A stretch of 64,000 bases of DNA from Diphasiastrum complanatum. Taxonomy: Eukaryota > Streptophyta > Lycopodiopsida > Lycopodiales > Lycopodiaceae. A program made the position numbers and the translations under genes. Positions 54,059 to 64,000 of the stretch are shown in pieces. Numbering within the stretch: position 1 is the first letter of the stretch; each line of letters starts with the position of its first letter. The notes below the pieces were generated by a model. The model saw only the letters and a program-made list of their open reading frames with translations. It had not been told where the DNA came from and made no database searches. The DNA is taken from the NCBI GenBank assembly GCA_029204225.1, contig CM055113.1:7471852-7535851 (forward strand), in the 5' to 3' direction.

Positions 54059-54830
54059 GAAACACTCATTTCTTGATTCTTGGACAACCCAAGAACATCA
54101 AGAACTGGATTTTAATAACCACAGATTATGCCACTAAATGGGTTGAGGCTCGAGCAACAAAGGACGCCAACGCAAAGACTGTCGCACGTTTTCTTTACGA
54201 AAACATTATTACACGTTTTGGCTGTCCTACAGAGCTAGTTAGTGATTGCGGCACACACTTTTTAAATGTTGTCATTGATAATTTGCTACGCCATTACCTT
54301 GTAGTTCACCGAAAGAGTACACCATACTATCCTAGATATAATGGCCAGGCCGAGTCAACTAACAAGACGATATGTAAGATATTGACAAAGATAGTTGAAA
54401 CCAGTCACTCTGATTGGGAAACGAAACTCTTCTCAGCTATCTGGGCTTACGGCACCACCCTAAAGAAAGCCACAGGGTGGGTTACCCCATTTCATCTCGT
54501 GTATGGTCAAAAGGCAGTAATGCCAGTCGAGTTCTTAGTACCTTCTCTAAGGGTCATGGAAGCCTTCTCTACGGATCTCTGTGAGAAAGCTACAATTGAG
54601 CAACAAGTCAAGACCAGGCTATTTACGTCAGCCTAGTTATGCGAGACAAGATTCATATCTTACCACACAGAACTAGTTAACAAAAGACGTCAAAAGGCCT
54701 AGCATGACCGTCACTTGTGCAACAAGGGTTTACACTTAGGTGACCAGGTGCTTCTTTATACATTGAAGAAGCACCCCGGAAAATTAAAATTCCAAAGTGA
54801 GAGACCGTATGTTATCTCATAAAAGCTTTC
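54059..54830 (+). pseudogene. Ty3/gypsy integrase fragment
   Basis: Reads ILITTDYATKWVEARATKDA, FGCPTELVSDCGTHFLN, STPYYPRYNGQAESTNKTIC and WVTPFHLVYGQKAVMPVEF. These are the gypsy-type integrase core motifs: D in TTDYATKW, D in SDCGTHF, E in GQAESTNK. A shifted continuation to about 54830 (HDRHLCNKGLHLGDQVLLY) is the gypsy integrase C-terminal region. No RT or LTR is present. It is the right-hand flank of element I. Confidence 0.88.
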
Positions 54831-56644
54831 TATGCCCTCTCCTGAAAGTGGCTTGAGTGGCTTGTCTACGAGCCTTGGCCTCTTTGTTTAGCGAAATCCA
54901 CTTTTGCATTTTCTCACTATTAAGAATGCAAAAGTGAAATAGAAGGATCGCTATTATGAGCAAAGAATATTGTGATGTAAACGATGGACTCTTGCACTAG
55001 CCATCCTTCTGCCATGCTACCCTCAGGCCTTGCTCTTTGTCTTACGAAGCCTTTCAATGTTTTCATGAATCGTTCCAAAAAAACATCCAATGGCAATGGA
55101 CAGTGCCTAAATTAAAAAAATGGATCAATGTTAGTGAGAGAACATGGGAATTACCACAATAGCAATAGTCTAGGATGGACTAAGAATAGGCAATTGACGC
55201 AAGTATATGATGTATCTGCAATGGCCACCTCATCTACCAAATGCACAATGAGATGCATTTGAATGGTGAAAATTGATGTGGGAAAGTTCTTCTCGACTAA
55301 ACACGTTGCCTCGATGGAGCTTTGTCTTGTCGCCTCAATGGAAGTCAGCAGTATCTCCTTGGATGAAATTTATCTTCATAAGAAAGAAAAACAACAATGA
55401 CATTAGCATTGGTAAGATCATCATCTTGAATCACCCCAAGAAAAAATGATGTGAGTTGCATTCACTGTACCACACCAAACCACAGATTTTGTAGATTGCA
55501 CTTCGTAACTCCTCTATCAAGAACTCTCTCAATACCAAGGGAAGCACAAACTGCATGCACAAATTTAATAATTTGGTCATTGAAATACATACATGTGTAA
55601 TGAGATCATCATGAAATTACAAGACATGCTATAAAATGTAATCCACAATGTTGAGGTGGAAGCAACGTCAAAAAACATGCCATGCCAACTTGTAAAAATT
55701 TATGTCTGTCATGAGACTTTAGTCCACTTAGCTTGTTGTCCCTTGTGAAAGCACCCTTTAGTCATCGCATGTGTCCTGTCGAAGTTCGAAATGAGGCTAT
55801 TGCCTTCTTCACAATCATCTCTTCTCTCCTCGTGAAGATCCATGTCAGCCTTTGGCAAGACAATTGAAGTCCCCACCGTTTGTAGCCATAAATCGGCCAT
55901 CTTTTCCACTTCTTTTAAGTCAGCTTGTGCATCTTTTTTTATCTTTCAATCCGGTAAAGTGCTCCCAAATCATGCCCTTGGCATTCTTGAATATCTGCAA
56001 AGATGGTTTATCAATAATTCCCCCCAATATGAGAGTTCAGAAATATTGATAACCACTTCATGTCGGGAGGGAGTTGTTGAGAAGTGATTCAATTCGAATT
56101 GGTGAAAACCTGAATCCGAAATCGAAAGAGAATTTGTGTTCCCACTCTCTTCTCCGTGAATTTCAATTGCTCTTGATACAACTAATATGTATCTTAGCAC
56201 GGACAACGATTTCATTGTACTAAGATAGAGTTCAATTCTAACTGGTGGCTATTGTTGCTAGATCAGATCTACAATCTTCCAGAGTGTAGACATACACTGC
56301 TGACCTACGTTATGAATTTGTTTAAGCATTCAACAATAATGAACCAGAGTGCAAAATTAAATGAATAATCGAATATGTATAGGCAACAATTAGACATCAA
56401 AGCATTCTATATCATTCAAGAAAACATGTTTTTGAGTCTTAATTCGTTTGACCTTCGTGGTCTTGGGATCTTGGACTTCGTTGAAACCGTTATGCAGGTG
56501 GTTATTGTCCGGGGTGGTTTCTGCCTGTGTGCAGTTCCTTTGCATTTCTATAGGTACAAAGACCTGTTGGTCCTTTTTGTGTATTTCTACAATGAACTCG
56601 AAAGCTATCAAAACTTTGTGGCTAGAAACATTAAGTTTCTTCAA
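54831..56644. other. Stretch without recognised gene or element
   Basis: No protein motif, tandem repeat or paired LTR was found. Small frames on both strands (55709-56215) have no family signature. It is probably decayed retroelement or intergenic sequence downstream of the gypsy scrap. Confidence 0.45.
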
Positions 56645-56830
56645 CTCCCTCTCAAAGCGTGGTAGCTTTATGATTCCCAAACTCATCCTCTGCCTCTCGA
56701 ACATCCCCTTGTTTAAAGACTTAGTAAAGATGCCGGCTACCGTATGTTTCATTCAAATGAAGGAGGTCTTCAATTTGTTTCTCTTGACTAGGTCCCTTGT
56801 CAAATACTAGAAAAATCTATCTAATGTTGT
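56645..56830 (-). pseudogene. Scrap N: Ty1/copia RNase H C-terminus
   Basis: Minus-strand reading gives TRDLVKRNKLKTSFI, a stop, then MKHTVAGIFTKSLNKGMFER, resembling the VADIFTKPL ending of copia Pol. About 55 residues remain. The longer frame continuing left to 56390 is probably chance. Confidence 0.75.
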
Positions 56831-57408
56831 GAGTAGGGGTCCTAAAAATGCCAAAGATGAATTAAGCTCTTTTGGCTTAGTAAAGACCCATCTTAGAATA
56901 AAATATTCAAGGTAGGTAGAAGTAGAAACTCGAGCTACCATAGGAATTGCCATTTGTACTCTACATGCCACATTTAATGCATGAAAAGACTAGGTGGCAC
57001 AATTAGACATAGTGAGGTAGCTTGAATAAGTCTAGATAGCTTGAGAGGTGGATCCACAACTCCAATTCAACTCAAAGTAGGAGGAGAGTCCATGGATCTA
57101 TATATATGTGATGTACTCTCATGGAGAAAATGATAAAATTTGTGTGTGATGCAAATTTGGAGACAAGCTCTTTGTGCCCTCTCTCTCTACACGAGTTTTG
57201 TACTTTCTATTCTCTCTCTAGTCGAGTTGAGGCATTTACGATGCTTAGTCTTATGTTTTGTTGACAGATCTTGCTTGTAACACAATAATATTTCCTGTAT
57301 GATCAGCTTTCTTATTGACAACCAATGCTAGTCTGATCTTAATGGTATTATTGGGCTTAGGAGATCAAAAGTACATGTGTAGGGCATCCCACACGTGTGA
57401 ATTCAGCA
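56825..57408 (+). repeat. Element O 5' LTR (about 584 bp)
   Basis: Ends ATTCAGCA just before the primer-binding site TGGTATCGGAGCC (one mismatch to the usual). The start TGTTGTGAG at 56825 is a guess from the TG...CA rule, since no second LTR is in view. TATA-like TATATATAT is at 57099-57107. CCCACACGTGTGAA is at 57388-57401. Confidence 0.6.
57388..57401. promoter_or_regulatory. CCCACACGTGTGAA motif at the end of the O LTR
   Basis: Two mismatches to the TTCACACGTGTGAA palindrome, core ACACGTGT intact. The O leader has a perfect copy at 57934-57947 and a GCACGTGTGAA variant at 57581-57591. Confidence 0.45.
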
Positions 57409-58151
57409 TGGTATCGGAGCCTACCTAAGTTTTACAAGCAAATCTAATCAAAATGCTTGCAGAATTTGATCAGATTTCAAGCTAGGAATTGTCTAGATTC
57501 TACTTTCTAGCTAGTTTGCAGTTTTCTGGTGATTTGGGTGAATGGTTCAGATCAGGTACTGTACGGAATTTTAGGTGCTGGCACGTGTGAATTCTGCCCA
57601 TTTTCAGTTTCATGGTTGTCTCTCACCTTAGATCCAAATTTCATGCAAATTAATCCACTAGAAAGCTAGAAATGTGTAGAATCTAATGCAATTTGAATCA
57701 TGACAGTTGGATAAGCCAATCAGAAGTTATAAGCTTTTGAAGAGTTGTAGGTAGGGCACCTAGACCTATGGCAAATTGTGTGCACATGTCATTTATTGCT
57801 TGAATGATCACAAAAATCATCCAGAAGTTGAACAATCTCATCTATATGTGATTTAGACAAAATTTATAGGTTCTAGGCAAATTGTTTCATACAAATAGTT
57901 TGTATTTGAGTCAATTTGACTTTTTTGGAGTATTTCACACGTGTGAAATTTAGAGAACCATAACTTTTGCGATACTTCATCTTTTTTGATGATTCAAGTC
58001 TTGTTTTAGAGAGATTGTCAAGCTAGTGAGATCCATCTCACAGTTTTTTGCTTTGTCTTACATAGGATTTGGTTTTTGGCCCTTGATTGGTTCCTATAGT
58101 GAGAAGATAAGAAACTTTTTCATCCATCTTTTTTTATTTCCATCATTCTTT
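57409..58151 (+). other. Element O leader with primer-binding site
   Basis: TGGTATCGGAGCC at 57409-57421 followed by about 730 bp of leader. The palindrome TTCACACGTGTGAA occurs at 57934-57947. The open frame extends upstream to 58026, but that part is hydrophobic and unlike Gag. Confidence 0.75.
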
Positions 58152-59493
58152 ATGACTTCAATGGGTGTCTTTCTATTAAAAGCAAGTGAAAGATTATCAA
58201 CCTCCAATTACTCAATTTGGAAGGTTAGAATGGAATCTATCTTAATACTACAAGATGTGATGGATATTGTACTTGGCATTGAAGAAGAGCCACAAATTCC
58301 TCAAGAAATTCCAAAGTACAAAAAGAGAGATAGGATGGCTCTGCATTATATTAAGATGAATGTCTCAAATGACATCTTAAGAAAAATTGGTGCTTGTACT
58401 AATGCCAAAGATGCTTGGGATACTCTCAAGTCCATCTATGAGGCAAAGAATACTTCTAGACTTTTAACACTAAGAAATCAAATTTTTCAAAGTGTACAGA
58501 GAAGTGATGAATGTGCTTCAGCTTATGTCATAAAAGTTAAAGACCTCCATAGAGAATTGTCATGCATAGGAGACTCCATCAACAAAAATGAACTTGTTCA
58601 AGTCATACTTAATGGGTTAAAGGAGGAATATGACAACCTTGTTCAGAGTTATGCCATTAAGGAGGAGCTACCAAGCTTGGAAGCACTCCAAAGTGTGCTC
58701 ATTTCTGAAGAATCAAGACAAGAGTATAAACTCTTGAAAATGGAGACACTGTCTCTCAACATTGATGGTAAAGCTCTCTTTACCAAAGACAAGCACAAGA
58801 CAAGAAGTAAGAATCAACACCAATCCTCTTCAAGCAAGAACAATGTTATTTCCAAGGAGAAAGGAGAAGAGGATGAGTCCTCTCAAGCTTGCACATCTAA
58901 GAAGAAGAAAAACATCAAGTGTTTCTTTTGTGGCAAGAAGGGGCATTATGCCACCAATTGCTTCAAGAAGAAGAGTCAATTCAAGCAAGCCAACATTTCT
59001 AATGAAGAGAAGGAAGATGCTCATGCAAGTTATGGAGAGGGACCTCTTATGGTCTCGAGTTTTTCTTCATCACCTTTCAAGAAGGATGGTTCATGGTATA
59101 TCGACAGTGGAGCTTCTTCACATATGTGTAGCTCCAAGCATTCTTTTTCATCCATGTCACCTTATGAAGGAACCAAGAAATCCATCTACACCACAAATGA
59201 TCATGAGTGTGCTATTGAAGGTATAGGGACCATTCCCTTAAATCTTTCTTCATCAAAAGTTCTTTCTTTGTCTAAAGTACTTTTTATTCCCAAGTTAACA
59301 AAAAATCTTATTAGTGTTGGGCAATTGTTTGATAGTGGACTAGATGTGAATTTCAATGTTGATACATGTACAATCAAGAAGCATGATGAGATCCTTGCAT
59401 TTGGGTCTAGATATGGTGGAATCTACAAGCTTGATCCCAAAGAGTATGCTAACTCTTGTGATAGTGCTTTTGCTTCTTCAAATTTTTGCTTGA
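58152..59493 (+). pseudogene. Element O Gag, protease and pre-integrase, 3' truncated
   Basis: From MTSMGVFLLKASERL at 58152; this start is chosen because it aligns with the Gag start of G and B, whereas the upstream extension to 58026 does not. Gag (ERLSTSNYSIWKVRMES), zinc knuckle CFFCGKKGHYATNC near residue 256, protease WYIDSGASSHM near 315, then LTKNLISVGQLFDSGLDVNF and YKLDPKEYANSC. Similarity stops near 59493, exactly where WHxRLGH should follow. The frame then runs a few codons to a stop at 59510. No frameshift before the break, so the truncation may be fairly recent. Confidence 0.9.
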
Positions 59494-59843
59494 TTTGTGC
59501 AATAGTATAGATTGATTATTGCATGATGATTCAACCTGATCTTGTAGGAATGATTTGGAGAGGCATTTATGTGCATATGATTCCTTTTGGTTCAGGTTAG
59601 GTGAATCTTATACCCTTGTGAAGTCGAGATCAAGGAGGAGGCAATTCTAGATCCATTTTTTTGTGCAAATTCAAGCTAGTTTCCATTTTTGTTGACATTC
59701 ATAGATTTGATTTGGCTTAAGATCAGGTAGGATTTTATTGAGTGGTCAAGTTTTGAGCTTTCTCAAGATAGTGGGATAGCTAGTCTTTCAATCATTTCTA
59801 TTTTGCATCTATTCTTGTGATCAAGATCTTGTTTCAAGATAGA
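59494..59843 (+). other. Junction O/P and leader of element P
   Basis: Non-coding sequence that leads into the P Gag at 59844. It resembles a copia leader in position; no primer-binding site or LTR remains, so P lacks its 5' end. Confidence 0.55.
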
Positions 59844-61012
59844 TGGCTTCAATGAATGCATATCTTTTGGATTCACATGATAGATTGAATGCTTCTAATT
59901 ATTCAATTTGGAAACTAAGAATGGAATAAATTCTTATTTTACAAGATCTAATGGATATAGTGAGTGGTGAAGAGGATGAGCCCATTCACCCTCAAGAAGC
60001 TACAAAATACAAAAGGAGGTGCAAGGTTGCTCTCCATTGTATAAAAATGAATGTAGCTAATGAGCTTCTTAAGGAGGTAGGTGCTTGATCCTCGGCTCAA
60101 GAAGCATGGAAAACTCTTCAAAAGATATATGAATCCAAGAATACTTCAAGGTTGCTATCCATGAAGAATCAAATCCTTCAATGTTTTCAAGCTAAAGGAG
60201 AGAGTGGACATTCGTATGTTTTGAGAGTTAAAGACTTAAACAAGGAGCTTGCTTCATAGGAGGTTCTATTGAGGAAAGTGAACTTGTTCAACTAATCTTG
60301 AATGGTTTGAGTGTGGATTTTGCTAACCTAGTGCAAGGCTATGCAATTATGAGCAAGTTTCCCTCACTTGAAGATCTCCAAGGAGTCCTCATGGCCGAGG
60401 AGAGTAGGAGAACACACATCGAGTCAAGGATGGAGATGCTCTCTCTGAATGATGGAGATGACAAGGCTCTTTTCATCAAGAGAAAAGGCAAAGGTGCTGC
60501 ATTCAAGAGGGACCAAGTCAAGAGTGAAGATCAAGAAGGATCTTCAAGTCCAAGCTCAAGCAAGCCAAGGAAGGATAAGTCAAAGGTCAAGTGCTACTTT
60601 TGTAGCAAGATGGGGGATTATGCCTCCGAGTGCTTCAAGAGGAAGCAAGCTCAAGGTCAAGCAAACCTAGGCCAAAAGAAAGAGGAGAGCTCATATGAAG
60701 ACTCTCTCATGATGTCAAGTTTTTCATCTTCAAGCATAAGAGGACAAAACCCTTGGTGGATAGATAGTGGGGCTAGCACCCACATGACAAGTAAGAGGAA
60801 GTATTTCTCAACCTTATCCACCTATGATGGACCTATCAAGTCAATTTTTACAGTAAATGATTATGCTTGTAAGGTAGAAGGCATAGGATAGTGGGGCTAC
60901 CACCCACATGACAAGTAAGAGGGAGTATTTCTTATCCACCTATCATGGACCTATCAAGTCAATTTTTACAGTAAATAATTATGCTTGTAAGCTAGAAGGC
61001 ATAGGATCCATA
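59844..61012 (+). pseudogene. Element P Gag and protease (B-like Ty1/copia), decayed
   Basis: MASMNAYLLDSHDRLNASNY parallels the start of B Gag. Stops at TAA 59928 and TGA near 60087, a frameshift near 60255, then an open frame from 60298 with VQGYAIMSKFPSLEDLQGVL. The zinc knuckle reads CYFCSKMGDYASEC, with Asp for the metal-binding His. Protease WWIDSGASTHMTSKRKYFS lies near 60752-60808. A duplication of about 124 bp follows and creates a stop at 60889. No later Pol is present before F' at 61107. Confidence 0.9.
60764..61007 (+). repeat. Tandem duplication of about 124 bp in P protease region
   Basis: 60764-60887 (from ATAGTGGGGCTA to GGCATAGG) is repeated at 60888-61007 with a 6 bp deletion and a few substitutions. 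The second copy is out of frame. Confidence 0.9.
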
Positions 61013-61106
61013 CCTTTATGCTTGGGAGTGGCTCTAAGTAAGCTCTTATCATGATGAGTGATCATACTCACTCAACAAAGCAAGGACCTGGATATTATGT
61101 TGTCTG

Positions 61107-61761
61107 TGTGAAAATTGTCAACATTTCCTAGCTAGTTTGAGGCCTAAATTGGCTAAAATTGTAAATAGTTTTGGTTCTGGAGTTTTGCACGTGTGAACCA
61201 GGCCACAATGTTTTTATTTACTGTATTTTTTCAGTATGATGAAGTGTCAAACTTCATACCCTTCAAAATGAGACCATTTTGATGTATTTTGGTCATATAA
61301 GCCATTTTTAGCTATTTTTCCTATATAGGGAATATCTAGGGTCAAGTACCTTCTAGAGAGAGGAGAGAGAGTCATCTTCCTCATCCATAAATAGTAGGGA
61401 AGTCGTGGAGAACAGGTTGGAGAAACCTTTTGTATGCTTCATTGAGATCAATAGATCATTGTCATTGTTTCTTCCTCCATTGAGAGCATTGTTGTGTGTA
61501 TTGTCTTCAAGCTATTGTGTATGATCTTAGGTGCTTTCCAAAAGTGGTAGGCTGATGTATTATGGACTGTATAATGCTATTTTGGGCCGCACTTGATGTT
61601 TATGGAAGTTTCCATTTGTGATAAATGCTTTTTGATCAAGTTCTTTGCATTCTAGGTAGCATAGAATGTGTTGCCAATTCCTAGCTTATGTAGTTTGGAG
61701 TGCAAGCATTCAAGCCAATGATCTTGGAGTTTAGATCCACTTAGGATCTGTATTTTTCACA
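61107..61761 (+). repeat. Element F' 5' LTR (655 bp)
   Basis: Matches the F LTRs almost base for base. The palindrome position (61183-61196) reads TTTGCACGTGTGAA in place of TTCACACGTGTGAA. Confidence 0.95.
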
Positions 61762-62933
61762 TGGTATCAGAGCTGGTTGGCTTCTATTTACAGTAAGTAT
61801 TCCATTTTTGGTGATATTTGGATGTTTGATCAAGTTCTAGCATGATTTTGCATTGCTTTGTTGATCAAATCTTACTAACCTTTGTTTTGTGAGTTAAACT
61901 TGTGGATCAAAAGCATATTTCAGGTCTATTGAAGATCAGAGGCTGAAAAGAAACTATTTTGGATCAGATCATAACACCTAATCATTTGTGATTGTGAGGC
62001 TTGTGCATATTCAATACTAACAATGTTCTCTTCAATCCTATTGTTGACAATCTCCATTCTTGGATGAACACTCTCCTTAAGTGGATGAAACTTCTCCTTA
62101 AGTGGATGACAAATGCTCTTTTGAGTGAGTTGTAATTCTCCTAAAGGCTGAGCAAAGCTCCCATTTGGATGAAAGATCCCCTTTTTTGGGTGAACATATT
62201 GTAAGCTCCATTGTGAAGAGCATATTGTAAAGATTGTCATCAATTTTGGCATAAATTTTGGTGTACTTTGTTGAGCATGTAAGTAACTCTCCTTATGTAA
62301 TTTGATTGGAGCATTTGCTGGAAGGTGTTAACCATTATGCAAGTGTGTTTTCAGGTTCTTAACAGGTTGAGGAACATTCTCATGTGAAGTGATCTTAGAT
62401 CTACATCTAAACACCAAGATTTGACAAGATAGTGAAGCTAGTCTTGTGATTCACTAAGTGTGCTCATTCATTCACCTCTAAATCTTGTATTTATCACTTG
62501 CTGGAGTTTATAAACTTTTAGAAGTGTGGTTTACATGTGGTTTTACAGGTTGAATCAATATCTTAGTGTGTTGATCATATGTTGATCAAGTTTGTTCATT
62601 ACTAGGTAATCTTGGCATCCTAGTTTTGGGTATTTTCTAAGAATGCAAGTAACTCTTCACACCATAACTTGATTTGGTCACTTGCTGGAAAGTTTGAGAG
62701 CTTAAGCAAGAGTGTGTTCAGGTTGGTTTGATTTTGTAATCCATTCTTAGTGTGTGCAAAGTGTTGCATGTGTTTCAATCTTCCTTTCTATGCTTGGAAA
62801 CCATCTAGGTTCAAGATAGAAGTGTTTTAGGGTCCTAAATCTTCATAGATCTCTTTATCTATCATTTGTTGAGAGAAAAGTGAGTGCTAAGTGCTTTAGG
62901 ACAAAACCTAAAAGTTGAAGAAACATTAGAATC
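61762..62933 (+). other. Element F' leader with primer-binding site
   Basis: TGGTATCAGAGCT at 61762-61774, then a 1.16 kb non-coding leader nearly identical to 39140-40311, including the 21 bp direct repeat. Confidence 0.9.
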
Positions 62934-64000
62934 ATGGCTTCCAATGGTGGGATCATGCTAGAGTCTAGTGAAAGGTTGAGTTCATCAAACTACTCTACTT
63001 GGAAAGTGAGGATGGAGTCCTTACTTGAGTTGAATGAACTCATGGACATAGTTGCAGAAATTGAAGAGAGACCTCTCACACTTCAAGAGCAACAAAGGTT
63101 TGATAAGAAGGCCAAAAGGGCTCTTCATATCATTAAAATGAATGTTACAAATGAACTTCTCAAGGAAGTTGGAAAGTGTCAAAGTGCAAGTGAGGCATGG
63201 AATGCCTTAAAGAAGCTCTTTGAATCAAAGTCCACATCTAGGGTATTGACCCTAAGGAGACAAATATTTTCTAGTAGGCAAAGAGAGGGTGAAAGTGCTC
63301 ATGCATTTATCTTGAGAGTTAAGTCCCTAAGTGATGATTTAGCATGCATTGATGAGAACATAAAAGATGGTGAAATAGTCCAAGTTATGTTGAATGGTTT
63401 GCTAAATGAACATGCTAACCTTGTGCAAAGTTTTGCCATTCAAAGAGTCTTGCCAAGTGTGGTTGACTTGCAAGAAATCTTATTGGCTGAAGAACATAGG
63501 TTGCAATCAAAGCTTGATGGTGCATCCTTGCAAGGTGGAGGTGAAGAGGCTTTCTTCACAAAAGGCAAATTCAAGGGCAAAGGTAAAGGCAAAGGGAAAT
63601 GGTCCAAAGGTGGTAACTTTGATCATGATGATCACTCTTCCTCTTCCTCTTCTACTAAGAACAATAAGTCAAAGTTCAAGTGCTTTTATTGTGGGATAAA
63701 AGGTCATTTTGCAAATGAATGTTATAAGAAGAAAAGAGAGCAAGGAGAGAGGCAAGGAAATCTTACAATAGATGAGGAAGAACATAACACATGTGAATCA
63801 CTTGTTATGACTTCAAGTTTGTTAGCCAACATAGATGATAATGATCCTTGGTGGATTGATAGTGGAGCCTCATCTCACATGACAAGACATAAGGAATACT
63901 TTACATCCTTATTGTCTTATGAGGGAGAAGGTAACATCATCTACACTGCAAATGATGGTCAATGTGACATCAAAGGCATAGGCACTATTCCTATTTCCCT
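62934..64000 (+). CDS. Element F' Gag-Pol polyprotein, 3' end outside window
   Basis: Open from ATG 62934 (MASNGGIMLESSERL) to the window edge, about 355 codons: Gag, zinc knuckle CFYCGIKGHFANEC near residue 249, protease WWIDSGASSHM near 305 and the following GIGTIPIS. Differs from F by a few residues (Ile for Thr at 7, Gln for Leu at GKCQSASEA). Whether it shares F's integrase deletion lies outside the window. Confidence 0.95.
   Translation, partial: MASNGGIMLESSERLSSSNYSTWKVRMESLLELNELMDIVAEIEERPLTLQEQQRFDKKAKRALHIIKMNVTNELLKEVGKCQSASEAWNALKKLFESKSTSRVLTLRRQIFSSRQREGESAHAFILRVKSLSDDLACIDENIKDGEIVQVMLNGLLNEHANLVQSFAIQRVLPSVVDLQEILLAEEHRLQSKLDGASLQGGGEEAFFTKGKFKGKGKGKGKWSKGGNFDHDDHSSSSSSTKNNKSKFKCFYCGIKGHFANECYKKKREQGERQGNLTIDEEEHNTCESLVMTSSLLANIDDNDPWWIDSGASSHMTRHKEYFTSLLSYEGEGNIIYTANDGQCDIKGIGTIPIS

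Larger units (their letters stand above)
61107..64000 (+). mobile_element. Element F': second copy of F, cut by the window end
   Basis: 5' LTR 61107-61761, primer-binding site 61762-61774, leader and Gag-protease, all nearly identical to F. Flank before the LTR is GTCTG. The element continues beyond 64000, so its integrase and 3' LTR cannot be seen. Confidence 0.95.

Noticed and set aside
53845-54060. N-terminal extension of the gypsy integrase frame
   Set aside because: The first 70 or so codons come from the I 3' LTR read in a fortuitously open frame; the gypsy sequence begins after 54058.
55709-56215. Overlapping frames on both strands
   Set aside because: No motif and no support from neighbouring sequence; left as unannotated.
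58026-58151. Upstream extension of the O Gag frame
   Set aside because: The extra 42 residues are hydrophobic and unlike Gag; the conserved start is at 58152.
1-64000. CRISPR array, rRNA, tRNA or bacterial operon
   Set aside because: No direct repeats with regular unique spacers, no rRNA or tRNA sequence recognised; the tRNA-like matches are only primer-binding sites.

Overview
This is a plant nuclear window that consists almost entirely of nested Ty1/copia LTR retrotransposons. All identification is from reading motifs; no database search was possible. Ten primer-binding sites match, nine exactly and one with a mismatch, the TGGTATCAGAGC sequence that is complementary to the 3' end of plant initiator tRNA-Met. 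A CACTA transposase scrap, a Ty3/gypsy scrap and one intron-bearing gene relic complete the picture. The AT-rich, transposon-packed composition, and a ParB-like/beta-class DNA methyltransferase relic with introns, make a large-genome land plant likely. A non-seed plant such as a fern is my guess, not a demonstrated fact. I see no rRNA, tRNA, CRISPR or bacterial operon.

Layout, left to right. 1-3136: 5' part of old minus-strand copia A (gag, protease, leader, 5' LTR), followed by 3142-3572, the integrase end of another minus-strand copia, D. 3573-4495: degenerate tandem array. 4502-5258: decayed reading frame of unknown origin. 5159-6115: integrase scrap E. 6190-6375 and 12544-12815: two halves of D reverse transcriptase, split by young plus-strand copia B (6381-12538, TSD GTGTT). 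12821-20087: 3' part of an A-type element (3' LTR, RNase H, RT), split by young minus-strand copia C (13256-19117, TSD TGAAC). 20088-22885: decayed multi-exon gene with a ParB-like domain and a beta-class DNA methyltransferase core. 22886-24609: AT-rich, nothing recognised. 24610-25035: CACTA Tnp2 scrap. 25036-26002: leader and 5' LTR of copia K. 26003-26593: RT scrap L. 26594-37122: minus-strand copia H, lacking its integrase core, split by G. 30306-36618: copia G (TSD ATCAA), the only element here with an uninterrupted gag-pol frame and all catalytic residues I checked.

37123-54058: old plus-strand copia I, split by copia F (38486-44844, TSD GTGTG) and by J (46949-52438, TSD GACAA), a retrotransposon whose 4.5 kb interior has no coding capacity. 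54059-54830: gypsy integrase scrap. 54831-56644: nothing recognised. 56645-56830: RNase H scrap N. 56825-59493: 5' part of copia O. 59494-61106: 5' part of a decayed B-like copia, P. 61107-64000: a second F copy, running off the window.

Insertion order follows from nesting and LTR similarity. D, E, L, I, A and H are old. J is intermediate. B, C, F, F' and G are young: paired LTRs show zero to three differences by eye. Most coding copies appear unable to move by themselves: B has Lys for the integrase Glu, F lacks the first integrase Asp, C has a frameshift, H has no integrase and J has no genes. G is the candidate helper. Many LTRs from different families carry a palindrome with core ACACGTGT, the most striking shared non-coding signal.
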